NCBI RefSeq assembly: GCF_012563325.1
Contig: NZ_CP046232.1
Location: forward strand, 250,321-314,320
Length of the DNA stretch: 64,000 bases
Source of the DNA: Enterobacteriaceae endosymbiont of Plateumaris braccata
GTDB taxonomy: Bacteria; Pseudomonadota; Gammaproteobacteria; Enterobacterales; Enterobacteriaceae
Direction: 5' to 3'
This document shows positions 9,829 through 20,235 of the stretch, in pieces; position 1 is the first letter of the stretch; the number at the start of each line of letters is the position of its first letter. Under the pieces are notes generated by a model. The model made no database searches. It had not been told where the DNA came from and worked only from the letters and a program-made list of their open reading frames with translations. The translations under genes were made by a program, and so were the position numbers.

Positions 9829-10716
9829 ATGCCAGTAATAGTACCAGAAAAATTACCTGCTATTGATTTTTTAAAAAAAGAAAATATAGTTTTATTGACT
9901 AAGCCTAAAAATTATAAAAAAATATTTTGTTCAAAAAAAATTATTATTTTAAATCTTATGTTTAAAAAAATAAATACAGAAAATCAACTTATTAGATTAT
10001 TGTCAAATTCTCCTTTATTAATCAATTTATCTTTATTATGTATAAATGATTGTCAATCTAATAATATATCTTCTATAAAACATACAAAAAAATTTTATTT
10101 TACTCTAGAAGAAATCAAAAATGAATATTTTGATGGATTAATTATTACTGGTGCTCCTTTAGGATTAATTGATTTTTCTCAAATTAGATATTGGAAAAAA
10201 TTTATAAAAATAATAACATGGGCAAAAAATCACGTACATTCTATTTTATCTATATGTTGGTCAGTACAAGCGATATTAAATATATTATATGATATTCCTA
10301 AAAAAATTAATAAATTTAAATTATCAGGAATATTTAAACATAAGATTTTATTTAAAAATAATCTTTTAACAAAAGGATTTGATGACTATTTTTTTGTTCC
10401 ACATTCTAGATATGCTAATTTTTCTATAGATATAATAAAAAACTATACAGATTTAAATATTTTATCCGATTCTAAAAAAGCTGGAGTTTATTTATTAACT
10501 AGTAATAATAAACAATATACATTTATAACTGGCCATCCAGAATATGATGCTGAAACTATAGCTGAAGAATATAAATATGACTCCAGTATTAATTTAAATC
10601 CTCCAATTCCATTTAATTATTTTCCTAATGATGATATCACATTAACTCCTAAAGTTAATTGGAGAAGTCATGGTAGTTTATTATTTTCTAATTGGTTACA
10701 TTATTTTGTTTGTTAA
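9829..10716 (+). CDS. metA: Homoserine O-succinyltransferase
   Basis: It transfers a succinyl group from succinyl-CoA to homoserine, the first committed step of methionine synthesis. The protein is 295 aa, lacking about 14 C-terminal residues of the E. coli enzyme (309). The active-site Cys143 sits in SICWSVQA, and the catalytic His and Glu are in TGHPEYDA; NLMFKKINTENQ and RLLSNSPL are diagnostic. AGGA lies just before the ATG. No other methionine gene is in the window, so whether the pathway is complete is unknown. Its neighbours differ from those in E. coli. Confidence 0.97.
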   Translation: MPVIVPEKLPAIDFLKKENIVLLTKPKNYKKIFCSKKIIILNLMFKKINTENQLIRLLSNSPLLINLSLLCINDCQSNNISSIKHTKKFYFTLEEIKNEYFDGLIITGAPLGLIDFSQIRYWKKFIKIITWAKNHVHSILSICWSVQAILNILYDIPKKINKFKLSGIFKHKILFKNNLLTKGFDDYFFVPHSRYANFSIDIIKNYTDLNILSDSKKAGVYLLTSNNKQYTFITGHPEYDAETIAEEYKYDSSINLNPPIPFNYFPNDDITLTPKVNWRSHGSLLFSNWLHYFVC

Positions 10717-10788
10717 CATAAATGAATAAAAATTATTTATCACTTACAAAAATGTATTATTTAATTTATTATTAATAGGATTAAATGA

Positions 10789-12519
10789 ATGTTAGCTAGT
10801 AAATATTTATTTTTTACATCTAAAAATATAATAACAAATAATAAAATAGATAGTTATTATTTAATGACAAAAGCTGGTATGATTAAAAAATTATCTTCAG
10901 GTATATATACTTGGTTACCTACAGGTTTAAAAATTATTAAAAATTTTAAAAAAATAATACGTCATGAAATGAATAATATAAATTTTATTGAAATTTTAAT
11001 GCCTATAATACAACCTAGTAATATATGGAAAACAAGTGGACGTATTAATGATTATGGAAATGAGTTATTTAAAATTTCAGATCGTAATAAAAAAAATTTT
11101 TTTTTAGGTCCTACTCATGAAGAAGTAATTACTTATTTAATTAATAATGAAATAAAATCATATAAAAATTTACCTTTAAATTTATATCAAATACAAGTAA
11201 AATTTCGTGATGAAATTAGATCTCGTTTAGGTGTAGTACGTTCTAAAGAGTTTTTAATGAAAGATGGATACTCTTTTCATATTGATGAAAAATCTTTAAA
11301 AAAAACATATAATATTGTATTAAATACATATAAAAAAATTTTTGATTTAATTAAATTAAAATATTATATTGTAAAAGGTGATAATAGTTTTATAGGTGGA
11401 AAAATTTCTCATGAATTTCATATTTTATCTAATAATGGAGAAGATTCTATTGCGTTATCAAAGTATGGACATGCATATAATATTGAATCAGTAAAATTTT
11501 TTATTCCTAAAATAAAATTAAATATTAATACAAAATTTTTAATTAAACAATTAATAAAAATTGATAAATCAGTAAATTTTGAATATATTGCTAAAAAATT
11601 ACATTCAACAATAAATAATATTATTAAAATTATTATAATTAAAAATACAGAAAAAAAATTTCCTTTAGTAGCATTATTAATTAGAAGTGATTATGAAATA
11701 AGTATTTCTAAAATAGAAAAACTAAATAAAAATATATTTAAACCATTGTATATATTATCTCAAAAAGAAATTAGTCATCATTTTAAAATCAATAAATATT
11801 CTTTAGGTCCTATAAATTTAAATATACCTATAATTGCTGATTATTCTGTAGTTTCTATGATTAATTTTATAATAGGATCAAATATTAATAATAAATATTA
11901 TATAAATATTAATTGGAAAAGAGATTTACCTTTACCAGAAAATATTCAAGATATTCGTAAAACATATAATAAAAAGTTTATTTTTGATAAAAAAAATTCA
12001 ATAATAATTAAAAAGAGTATTGAAATAGCTCATATTTTTCAATTAGGTACAAAATATTCTAAATTAATGAATACTTTTATACAAAATGAAAAAGGGAATA
12101 AAGTTCCTTTATATATGGGATGTTATGGTATTGGAGTTTCTCGTATAATTGCTTCAATTATAGAACAAAATCATGATATAAATGGAATTTTTTGGCCTTC
12201 TTCATTACTTGCACCTTTTAAAGTCGCAATAATACCGATTAATATGTATAAATATAATTTAATTAAAAAAATATCTTTTGATATTTATCAGAAAATTACT
12301 TCTATTGGAATAGAAGTAATTTTAGATGATAGAAAAGAAAGTCCTGGAGTTATGTTTGCAGATATAGATCTTATAGGTATACCACATATGATTATTATCA
12401 GTAATAATAATATTATAAATAATAATGTTGAATATAAGTTTCGACAAACAGGAGAACAAAAAATAATATCTGTTAATAATATAGTTGATTTTATTTCAAA
12501 TAAAGAAAAATTTAATTAA
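10789..12519 (+). CDS. proS: Prolyl-tRNA synthetase
   Basis: This class II synthetase charges tRNA-Pro. The product is 576 aa (E. coli 572) with motif 2 (FRDEIRSRLGVVRSKEFLMKD), motif 3 (MGCYGIGVSRI) and the C-terminal anticodon-binding domain (LDDRKESPGVMFADIDLIGIPH). The insertion editing domain, roughly residues 225-390, is present and keeps the Lys of IIIKNTE, but the GKHYFG motif of E. coli reads NKYYIN, losing its His. A tRNA-Pro (TGG) occurs at 36.9 kb. The 3' end overlaps convergent tilS by 8 bases. Confidence 0.98.
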   Translation: MLASKYLFFTSKNIITNNKIDSYYLMTKAGMIKKLSSGIYTWLPTGLKIIKNFKKIIRHEMNNINFIEILMPIIQPSNIWKTSGRINDYGNELFKISDRNKKNFFLGPTHEEVITYLINNEIKSYKNLPLNLYQIQVKFRDEIRSRLGVVRSKEFLMKDGYSFHIDEKSLKKTYNIVLNTYKKIFDLIKLKYYIVKGDNSFIGGKISHEFHILSNNGEDSIALSKYGHAYNIESVKFFIPKIKLNINTKFLIKQLIKIDKSVNFEYIAKKLHSTINNIIKIIIIKNTEKKFPLVALLIRSDYEISISKIEKLNKNIFKPLYILSQKEISHHFKINKYSLGPINLNIPIIADYSVVSMINFIIGSNINNKYYININWKRDLPLPENIQDIRKTYNKKFIFDKKNSIIIKKSIEIAHIFQLGTKYSKLMNTFIQNEKGNKVPLYMGCYGIGVSRIIASIIEQNHDINGIFWPSSLLAPFKVAIIPINMYKYNLIKKISFDIYQKITSIGIEVILDDRKESPGVMFADIDLIGIPHMIIISNNNIINNNVEYKFRQTGEQKIISVNNIVDFISNKEKFN

Positions 12520-13837
12520 TATTTTTTTTATTCCAAAAAATAAAAATTTTTTCTTTATTATCGTTTCCTTCTAAAGTTACTATATTATTTTTTAATTCAG
12601 CAATAAATAAATTGTTATAAAACAATAATGGAATATTATATCTTTCCCATATAGGAATATTTAATTTTTTCCATATATCATGTATTTTAGTTTTTTTTTT
12701 CATATTATTTAAAAAAAAATATTCACCAGTAACAAAAAATTTTATATATACTTTTTCTTTGTTTTTAGGTTTTCTTATTTGTAGAGTATTTTTTTTATAT
12801 TTATTTAAAATAAATAATTTTCCTAAATTATTAGGTAATATAAATGGTAATGATATATTACTCCAATAATAAACTTTGTTTTTTAATGTGAAAAAATTTT
12901 TTATACAAAATAAATGAAAATTATATTTTCTAATTTGATAAATACCTATTTTTAAATAAGATTTATAATCTGATTTTGAACAAACAATATTTTTCCATAT
13001 TATAGATAATATTTTTTTAGAAGGCATTTGACATTGATTAAATTCTATCCATTTTCTGATTATAGAATTTCTTTTTACAATGCTAAATTTATATAATGGA
13101 ATAAAAAATAAACTATTATTAGATTGTATTAATCTTTTCATAACAGAATTTAATAATTCTGTTATTAATTCTTCTTGTTCACGACAAATAGATGAAGTTT
13201 TTAATACAGATTTTTTAAAAAAAGGCCATCTATTATGTATTTGGGGTAAAATTACGTTACGTAAAAAATTTCTGTCATATTTATTATTTAAATTACTCTG
13301 GTCTTCTACCCAATGTAAATTATTATTTATAGCATAATGTAATAATTCTTTACGACTTATATCTAATAAAGGACGAAATAATCTTAACTTATTTATGATA
13401 TTTATTTGTGATATACCTGATAATCCCTTTAAGCCACTTCCTCTTTTCAAGAATAATAAAATAGTTTCATAATGATCATCTAAATGATGAGCTGTTACTA
13501 TAATTTCGTTGTTTTCAATAAAATCATTAAATATTTTATATCGTTCTAAACGTGCTTTTTCTTCAATATTACCTTGTTTTTTATTTAAAATTATATTTTT
13601 GCATATAAATGGTATATTCCATTTTTGACATTGTAAAAAACACATTTTAGACCATTGATTTGAATAAAAATTTAGATTATGATTAACATGAATAGCTCTT
13701 AATTTTATATAAGGATATATTTTACGTAATTTTACTAAATTATATAATAAAACTGTAGAATCTAATCCTCCACTATATGCTACTAATATTTTTTGAAATT
13801 TATGTAAAATAAATTGTGTCTTTTTTTTAAAAATCAT
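12512..13837 (-). CDS. tilS: tRNA(Ile)-lysidine synthase
   Basis: TilS converts cytidine 34 of the CAT-anticodon tRNA-Ile into lysidine so that it reads AUA, a frequent codon in this A+T-rich genome. The product is 441 aa (E. coli 432). The N-type ATP pyrophosphatase P-loop SGGLDST is at residues 22-28, followed by HHLDDHYET and RNFLRNVILP. The C-terminal tRNA-recognition domains are diverged but present. It lies 77 bases downstream of dnaE; accA, which sits near here in E. coli, is absent. Confidence 0.96.
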   Translation of the reverse strand: MIFKKKTQFILHKFQKILVAYSGGLDSTVLLYNLVKLRKIYPYIKLRAIHVNHNLNFYSNQWSKMCFLQCQKWNIPFICKNIILNKKQGNIEEKARLERYKIFNDFIENNEIIVTAHHLDDHYETILLFLKRGSGLKGLSGISQINIINKLRLFRPLLDISRKELLHYAINNNLHWVEDQSNLNNKYDRNFLRNVILPQIHNRWPFFKKSVLKTSSICREQEELITELLNSVMKRLIQSNNSLFFIPLYKFSIVKRNSIIRKWIEFNQCQMPSKKILSIIWKNIVCSKSDYKSYLKIGIYQIRKYNFHLFCIKNFFTLKNKVYYWSNISLPFILPNNLGKLFILNKYKKNTLQIRKPKNKEKVYIKFFVTGEYFFLNNMKKKTKIHDIWKKLNIPIWERYNIPLLFYNNLFIAELKNNIVTLEGNDNKEKIFIFWNKKNIN

Positions 13838-13914
13838 ATATATATTGTGTAATAATTTTATTATAAATTTTAATTTAATAAAAAATTATATTTAATTTTA
13901 TTAAATTATTTGTT

Positions 13915-16900
13915 TTATTTATTAAAATTAAATTTTAATTTTAATTTGTTTTTTTCTAAAATATATTTTAATTTTTTTAATAAAATTTCATCGATTAATA
14001 TTTTATATGTTTGATGATATATTTTTATAATATTATCCTTATAATAAAAAAATATAGGTACTCCTTTAATATTAATATTTTCTAATAAAAAATTTTTTAA
14101 AATTTTAAAAAATTTTTTATTAGAAAATATTTCTTTTTCTTGAATAATTATTATTATACTATATATATTTTTTTTATGAAAAGTTTCAATATCTATTATA
14201 TTATTTCCTTGAAACTTAATTTTTTTTGTAAAATGATCAAAAAATAAAAATCCTCTTATAATAAGAATATTTTCTAATGTTATTAAAGAAGAAAATTTAT
14301 TAAAGATATCTAATGTTAAATTAACTTCTATTATTTCTGTATGATCATCAATGTCAAAAGCTATTATTTTATTTTTTTTCATATTATAAATATAATGTAT
14401 ATTACTAATAACTCCTGCTATTTTAAAATTTAAATTATTTTTTTTAAAAAATAATTTTATATTTTTTATATTATTAATTTTATAAAAAATTTTTATTTCT
14501 TTAGAATATTCAATAAAAGGATGACCAGATAAATAAAAACCTAAAGTATTTTTTTCTTTTAAAAATTTTTCTTTATTTGACCAAATTAAATTTAAATCAT
14601 TTAAAATATTTTGATTTTTATTTATTAATTTAAACATATCTATTTGACCTGTTCTTTTTATTTTTAAATATTGTTGTGCTGTTCGTATAGTTTCATTTAA
14701 TTTATTAAATAAAATGCCTCTATTATATTCAAAACAATCCATTGCACCTGAAGTTATTAACTTTTCTATAACACCTTTATTTATTTTTTTAAAATTTGTA
14801 TTTATACATAAATTTACTATTGATTTATAAGGTCCATATTTTTTTCTAGTATTTAAAATATGTTTAGCTTGATGTTTTCCTATTCCTTTTATTGCTCCAA
14901 AACCATATATAATACTATCTTTTTTATTTACATGAAATTCATAAATACTAGTATTAATATTAGGTGGTAATAAATTTATTTTAATGTTACAACATTCATT
15001 TACTAAATTAATAATTTTTTTTGTATTATCCATCTCCGATGTTAATACAGCTGCCATAAATTCTGCTGGATAATATACTTTTAACCAAAGTGTTTGGTAT
15101 GATATTAATGCATAACCTACAGAATGAGATTTATTAAAACCATAAGCAGCAAAATTTTCTAAAAAATCAAAAATTTTCATTGACAAATTAGTATCAATAT
15201 TAAGTTTTTTTGATCCTTTTAAAAAATAAGTTCTTTGTTTTAACATTTCTTTATGTTGTTTTTTACTAATTACTCTACGTAAAACATCAGCTTTACCTAA
15301 ACTATATCCAGCAAGTATCTGTGCTATTTTCATAACTTGTTCTTGATATAAAATAATACCGTATGTAGATTTTAATACTGATTTTAATTTTTTATGTTGC
15401 CATTTAATATTTGGATAAGAAATAATTTCTTTCCCATGTTTTCTATTAATAAAATTTTCAACCATACCAGATTGTAATGGACCAGGACGAAAAAGAGCTA
15501 ATAAAGCAATAATATCTTCAAAATTATCTGGTTTTAATTTTTTTATTAAATCTTTTATACCTTTAGATTCTAATTGAAATATTGCAGTTGTATTAGCTTT
15601 TTTTAAAAAAGAGTAAATTTTTTTATCATCTAAATTAATAGAATTAATATCAACTGGTATTTTATTTTCCTTTATGTTTTGCTTATTAATTATTTTTAGC
15701 GCATGATTAATTACAGTTAATGTTCTTAATCCTAAAAAATCAAATTTTACTAATCCAATATCTTCTATATCATCTTTATCAAATTGAGTAACTATATTAT
15801 CACCTTTACTATCACAATATATAGGAGTGAATTTTATTATTTGAGATGGTGCTATAACAACACCACCTGCATGTTTACCAATATTACGTATTGTACCTTC
15901 TAGTTTTAAACTAGTATTTACTAAATCTTTTACATTATTATCCAATTTATATAAATTAGATAATTTTTTATTTATAATAAAAGCTTTTTTTAGACTTATT
16001 CCAATATCTAAAGGAATTAATTTTGAAATGCGATTAACAAAATCATAAGGATATCCTAATACTCTTCCAACATCTCTAATTACTGCTTTTGCTGTCATAG
16101 TACCAAATGTTATAATTTGAGATACTTTTTCATAACCATATATACTCTTTACATGTTCAATAACTAAATCTCTTTTTTCCATACAAAAATCAATATCAAA
16201 ATCCGGTAAAGATATTCTTTCAGGATTAAGAAATCTTTCAAAAATTAAATCAAATTTAATTGGATCAATATTAGTAATATTTAAACAATAAGCAACTAAT
16301 GATCCAGCACCAGAACCTCTAGCAGGTCCAATAGGTATATTATTATCTTTAGACCATTGAACGAATTCCATAACTATAAGAAAATAACTAGGGAAACCCA
16401 TTTGATTAATAACATCTAATTCTTTTAATAATCTTTGTTCATATATATTTTTTTTAGAATTTCTTATTTTATTATTAGGAAATAAATTTTTTAAACGATT
16501 TTTTAATCCAATTTTTGCTTTTTCTATAAGATAATCTTTATTATTTACACATTTACTAAATTTAGGTAAGAAATGTTTACCTAATGTTAAAAATACATTA
16601 CATCTTTTTGCTATTTCTATACTATTTTCTAATGATTCAGGAATATCATAAAATAAATCATTCATTTCTTTAGAACTTCGAAAAAATTGTTCTGAACTAT
16701 AATTAGATTCTTTTTTAAATTGATTTAAAGTATATCCTTTATTAATAGATACACGAATTTCATGAGCAAAAAAATCCTTTTTATCTAAAAAACACACATC
16801 ATTTGTTGCAACCACAGGTAAATTAAAATCATTAGCTATATTTAAAATTAAATATATATATTTTTCTTCATCAATGCGATTAGTACGAGTTAATTCTAAA

Positions 16901-17406
16901 TAAAAGTTATTTGTAAAATATTTTTTGTAAAAATTAATAATTTTTTTGACTAAAAAAATATTTTTATTTAAAATATTTTTTCCAACATCACCTTTAACAC
17001 CTCCTGATAATATAATTAGACCATTGTTATATTTTACTAACATTTTATAAGTTATAAAAGGTCCAATCACATTATTATAACCATCTTTATAAGCATCAGA
17101 TATAAGCAATTTTAAATTATGATAACCAATATTATTTTTAGCTAAAATTGTTATTTGAGTAAAATAATTATATGAATTAATACAATTTTTTATTATAAAT
17201 TCACATCCAATGATTGCTTTAATTCCTGAATTATAAGATTTTTTATAAAATTTTATTAATCCAAATATATTAGTAATATCTGTAATAGCTAATGCAGGCA
17301 TATTAAATTCAACTGTTCTCTCAACTAAATGTTCAATTTTTGCTAATCCATCTTTCATTGAATAATCACTATGAACATGTAAATGAATAAAGTTATTTTT
17401 GTTCAT
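13915..17406 (-). CDS. dnaE: DNA polymerase III alpha subunit
   Basis: The catalytic subunit of the replicative polymerase. The 1163-aa product matches E. coli (1160). The N-terminal PHP domain begins HLHVHSDYSMKDG; the palm acidic residues are in LPDFDIDFC and VKFDFLGLRTL; GPARGSGAGSLVAY and AYGFNKSHSVGYALISYQT are intact; OB-fold and tau-binding parts follow with lower similarity. In E. coli, rnhB and accA flank it; here it lies between tilS and bamA. Confidence 0.99.
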   Translation of the reverse strand: MNKNNFIHLHVHSDYSMKDGLAKIEHLVERTVEFNMPALAITDITNIFGLIKFYKKSYNSGIKAIIGCEFIIKNCINSYNYFTQITILAKNNIGYHNLKLLISDAYKDGYNNVIGPFITYKMLVKYNNGLIILSGGVKGDVGKNILNKNIFLVKKIINFYKKYFTNNFYLELTRTNRIDEEKYIYLILNIANDFNLPVVATNDVCFLDKKDFFAHEIRVSINKGYTLNQFKKESNYSSEQFFRSSKEMNDLFYDIPESLENSIEIAKRCNVFLTLGKHFLPKFSKCVNNKDYLIEKAKIGLKNRLKNLFPNNKIRNSKKNIYEQRLLKELDVINQMGFPSYFLIVMEFVQWSKDNNIPIGPARGSGAGSLVAYCLNITNIDPIKFDLIFERFLNPERISLPDFDIDFCMEKRDLVIEHVKSIYGYEKVSQIITFGTMTAKAVIRDVGRVLGYPYDFVNRISKLIPLDIGISLKKAFIINKKLSNLYKLDNNVKDLVNTSLKLEGTIRNIGKHAGGVVIAPSQIIKFTPIYCDSKGDNIVTQFDKDDIEDIGLVKFDFLGLRTLTVINHALKIINKQNIKENKIPVDINSINLDDKKIYSFLKKANTTAIFQLESKGIKDLIKKLKPDNFEDIIALLALFRPGPLQSGMVENFINRKHGKEIISYPNIKWQHKKLKSVLKSTYGIILYQEQVMKIAQILAGYSLGKADVLRRVISKKQHKEMLKQRTYFLKGSKKLNIDTNLSMKIFDFLENFAAYGFNKSHSVGYALISYQTLWLKVYYPAEFMAAVLTSEMDNTKKIINLVNECCNIKINLLPPNINTSIYEFHVNKKDSIIYGFGAIKGIGKHQAKHILNTRKKYGPYKSIVNLCINTNFKKINKGVIEKLITSGAMDCFEYNRGILFNKLNETIRTAQQYLKIKRTGQIDMFKLINKNQNILNDLNLIWSNKEKFLKEKNTLGFYLSGHPFIEYSKEIKIFYKINNIKNIKLFFKKNNLNFKIAGVISNIHYIYNMKKNKIIAFDIDDHTEIIEVNLTLDIFNKFSSLITLENILIIRGFLFFDHFTKKIKFQGNNIIDIETFHKKNIYSIIIIIQEKEIFSNKKFFKILKNFLLENINIKGVPIFFYYKDNIIKIYHQTYKILIDEILLKKLKYILEKNKLKLKFNFNK

Positions 17407-17751
17407 TTTATATATAAGATTTTTTATTAAAAATATTAACGTATAATTTCATATGAATATATATTTAATGCTAAAATTTTTTATTTAGCATTAAATAATT
17501 ACTTAAAAAAAATTTTTTTATCTTTAAAATTTACACCTAAATAAATTTTATTAATTATATTTTTAATATTTTTTATAAAAGTAAAATTTAAAATTTTATA
17601 AAAATATTATTTTGTTAACTATATTTATTTTTTTATAATTTTTTTATTTATATATTATATATTATTATAATATATTATAATAAAAATTTTTTAAAAAAAT
17701 TTTATATTTATATAAATTTTATTTAAATTATTTATTATAAATAAACTATTT
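17407..17751. other. 345-base intergenic gap at the site of the missing lpx genes
   Basis: This A/T-rich interval replaces the E. coli skp-lpxD-fabZ-lpxA-lpxB-rnhB genes between bamA and dnaE. I recognise no coding remnant. It contains the dnaE 5' region at the left and one clear hairpin, listed separately. Confidence 0.6.
17464..17495 (-). terminator. 12-bp hairpin upstream of dnaE, possible terminator of the bamA transcript
   Basis: TTTAATGCTAAA at 17464-17475 is perfectly complementary to 17484-17495, with an 8-base loop. It lies about 255 bases beyond the bamA stop and 58 bases before the dnaE start. It could separate the two transcription units; there is no strong T-run, so confidence is limited. 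Confidence 0.4.
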
Positions 17752-20235
17752 TTATATTTTACCTATATTAAATTGAAATTGTTCAATTTGATCCTGATCA
17801 TATTTCATTAGAGGATATGCATAAGAAAAAATCATTACTCCAAAAGGAGAATTCCATTTAAAAGCAATACCAATAGAAGATCTCATATTAGTTAATATAT
17901 TTACTTTAGAAAAGTTATATAATTTTATTAAATAATTATCTTTAAGAAAAGTATCCCAAATATTTCCAATATCTAAAAAAATAGAAGTACGTATATTTTT
18001 TTTATATGATTGTTTTATAAAAGGAAGAGGAAAAATAATTTCAGTACTAAAATTAGCTATTAAATTACCTCCAATATAATCATGAGTTTTACAAATTATA
18101 TGTTTATTTTTACAAAAATGTTTTGATGAATTATAATATATTGCTTTTGGACCTATATGATTTATTTTAAAACCACGTAATGTTTCTTGTCCACCTAAAA
18201 AAAAATTTTTATTGAAAGGAAAATTGCCATTTGTAAAACCATTACCATATCCAATATTATTTTTAAATAAAAAAATCAATTTTGAAAAAGGATTAAATTT
18301 ATTATTTTTTATTAAGAAATATAAAGGAATATATGTAGAATTATAAAAATTTATTTTGTAAAAATAACTTTTAGATATCGGAATATTAAACATTATATTT
18401 AATATGCTCAAGTAACCCTTACTAGGCAAAAATTTATCATTTAAAGTATTTAAAATTAATGAATTATTTAAATTTAAATTATTTATAATATATTTATTCG
18501 AATTATTTAAGTTAAATTTATAACCTATTTTTTTTAAATAATTCCAAACAGATATTTGAGGTTTGACATTTAAAAAATTATTAATATTATATTCAAGATT
18601 ATTTTGTATTTGTAAATTTTTACTAAGTGGATAAGTTAATATACCTGAAATACCTCTACTTCTATTTATAAGATTAGAATTTTTTATTTTAAGATTATGA
18701 AAAAATAATTTTGTACCTAAACTAACATTATTATTTAAAAAATAAGAATTCATTAAAGAAAATTCTAAATAAGTTTGTAATGAATCTATATTAACTTTAA
18801 TATTTATATCATTACCTGTACCAAGAAAATTATCTTCTCCTACATCTGAAAGTAATGAAAAATTATGATGAGTACTATAACCAAAATGAATATTAAAAAT
18901 ACCACTATCACGTTCATTAACTTTAAAAATTAAATCTATTGTATTATTTAAATCATTATTTTTTTTTAAAAAAATTTCTATATTATTAAAATATCCTAAT
19001 AAATTTAAACGTTTTTTAGTTTTTTTTATTAAATCACTATTAAACCAAGTATTTTCCATTTGTATGGTTTCATTACGCAAGATCTTATCTTTAGTTAAAT
19101 AGTTCCCTAAATATTCTATTTTTCTTATAAAATATTTTTTACCTGTATAAATGTTAAATGTTATTTGAACAGAATGATTATTTATATTAAATTTATTAAA
19201 AATTTTAATTTTAGGATATAAATATCCATATTTTCCTAAAATATTTATTATTTTATTTTTAATTTGTATAATTTTATTATTATTATATAAATCTCCTGAT
19301 TTAATTTTTATTGAATTTTGTATTTTATCTAAAAATTCTTTTTTATTAATAAAATATATAATATTTTCGAATATATATTTTTTATTTTCATTAATTTTTA
19401 AAGTAATATATATGTTTTTTTTATTTTTTGAAAAATTATGAGAAATAGATTCTATTTTAAAAAGAGCAAATCCTTGATTTAAATAAAAATTTGTTAAATT
19501 TTCTATAAAATTATGAACATATTGTGTATGATAATTATTTTTTAAAAAAAAGTCTATAAAAGATCTTCTAGAAATCCATTTTAAATAATAGAATAAATAT
19601 TCTTTTGAATAATAATCATTTCCTAAAATATTTATTTGTTTTATTTTTGTAATTGTTCCTTCATAAATTATAAATTTAATAACAACATTATTATATTGTG
19701 AGTTTCTAATAATTTTAATTTTAACTTTAGAATTAAACATTCCATTATCTAAATAAATATGTTCTATTTGTTTTTTGACAAAAAATAATGCTGGATAATC
19801 AATTATGATACCTTTGGTTATTCCAATATTATTAATAATATTTACTAATACATCATTTTTAAGTAATTTATTACCGCTAAAAAAAATGTCAGAAATAGTA
19901 GGTTTTTCTAAAAATTTAATTACTATATGATTTTTATCTCTAAAAACATTTATATTTTCAAATATACCAATATCAAATAAAATATGAATTAATTTAGTTA
20001 AATCTTCATTTTTAATATAATCTCCTTTTTTTATAGGTAAATTTTGCATTATATTATTTTTATTAAAATTATTTAATCCAAAAATTGTGATTTTATTTAT
20101 ACAAAAAATATCGTTTCGATTAAAATCTATAGTTGTACAATAAATATTATTACTAATAATTATTATACATAAAATAAAATATTTAATTTTTTTTATATAA
20201 AATAAATATTCATGTTTATAATTGTGAAAAATCAT
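17752..20235 (-). CDS. bamA: Outer membrane protein assembly factor BamA
   Basis: BamA is the essential core of the machine that folds beta-barrel proteins into the outer membrane. The 827-aa product (E. coli 810) has an N-terminal hydrophobic signal region around residues 17-33, five POTRA repeats and a C-terminal 16-strand barrel. The loop-6 lock motif appears as LRGF, and the barrel motifs FDIGNIWD and WNSPFGVMIFSYAYPL are clear. The start overlaps rseP by 20 bases. A BamA gene implies that the cell keeps an outer membrane with at least some barrel proteins, even though lipid A genes are missing here. Confidence 0.97.
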   Translation of the reverse strand: MIFHNYKHEYLFYIKKIKYFILCIIIISNNIYCTTIDFNRNDIFCINKITIFGLNNFNKNNIMQNLPIKKGDYIKNEDLTKLIHILFDIGIFENINVFRDKNHIVIKFLEKPTISDIFFSGNKLLKNDVLVNIINNIGITKGIIIDYPALFFVKKQIEHIYLDNGMFNSKVKIKIIRNSQYNNVVIKFIIYEGTITKIKQINILGNDYYSKEYLFYYLKWISRRSFIDFFLKNNYHTQYVHNFIENLTNFYLNQGFALFKIESISHNFSKNKKNIYITLKINENKKYIFENIIYFINKKEFLDKIQNSIKIKSGDLYNNNKIIQIKNKIINILGKYGYLYPKIKIFNKFNINNHSVQITFNIYTGKKYFIRKIEYLGNYLTKDKILRNETIQMENTWFNSDLIKKTKKRLNLLGYFNNIEIFLKKNNDLNNTIDLIFKVNERDSGIFNIHFGYSTHHNFSLLSDVGEDNFLGTGNDINIKVNIDSLQTYLEFSLMNSYFLNNNVSLGTKLFFHNLKIKNSNLINRSRGISGILTYPLSKNLQIQNNLEYNINNFLNVKPQISVWNYLKKIGYKFNLNNSNKYIINNLNLNNSLILNTLNDKFLPSKGYLSILNIMFNIPISKSYFYKINFYNSTYIPLYFLIKNNKFNPFSKLIFLFKNNIGYGNGFTNGNFPFNKNFFLGGQETLRGFKINHIGPKAIYYNSSKHFCKNKHIICKTHDYIGGNLIANFSTEIIFPLPFIKQSYKKNIRTSIFLDIGNIWDTFLKDNYLIKLYNFSKVNILTNMRSSIGIAFKWNSPFGVMIFSYAYPLMKYDQDQIEQFQFNIGKI

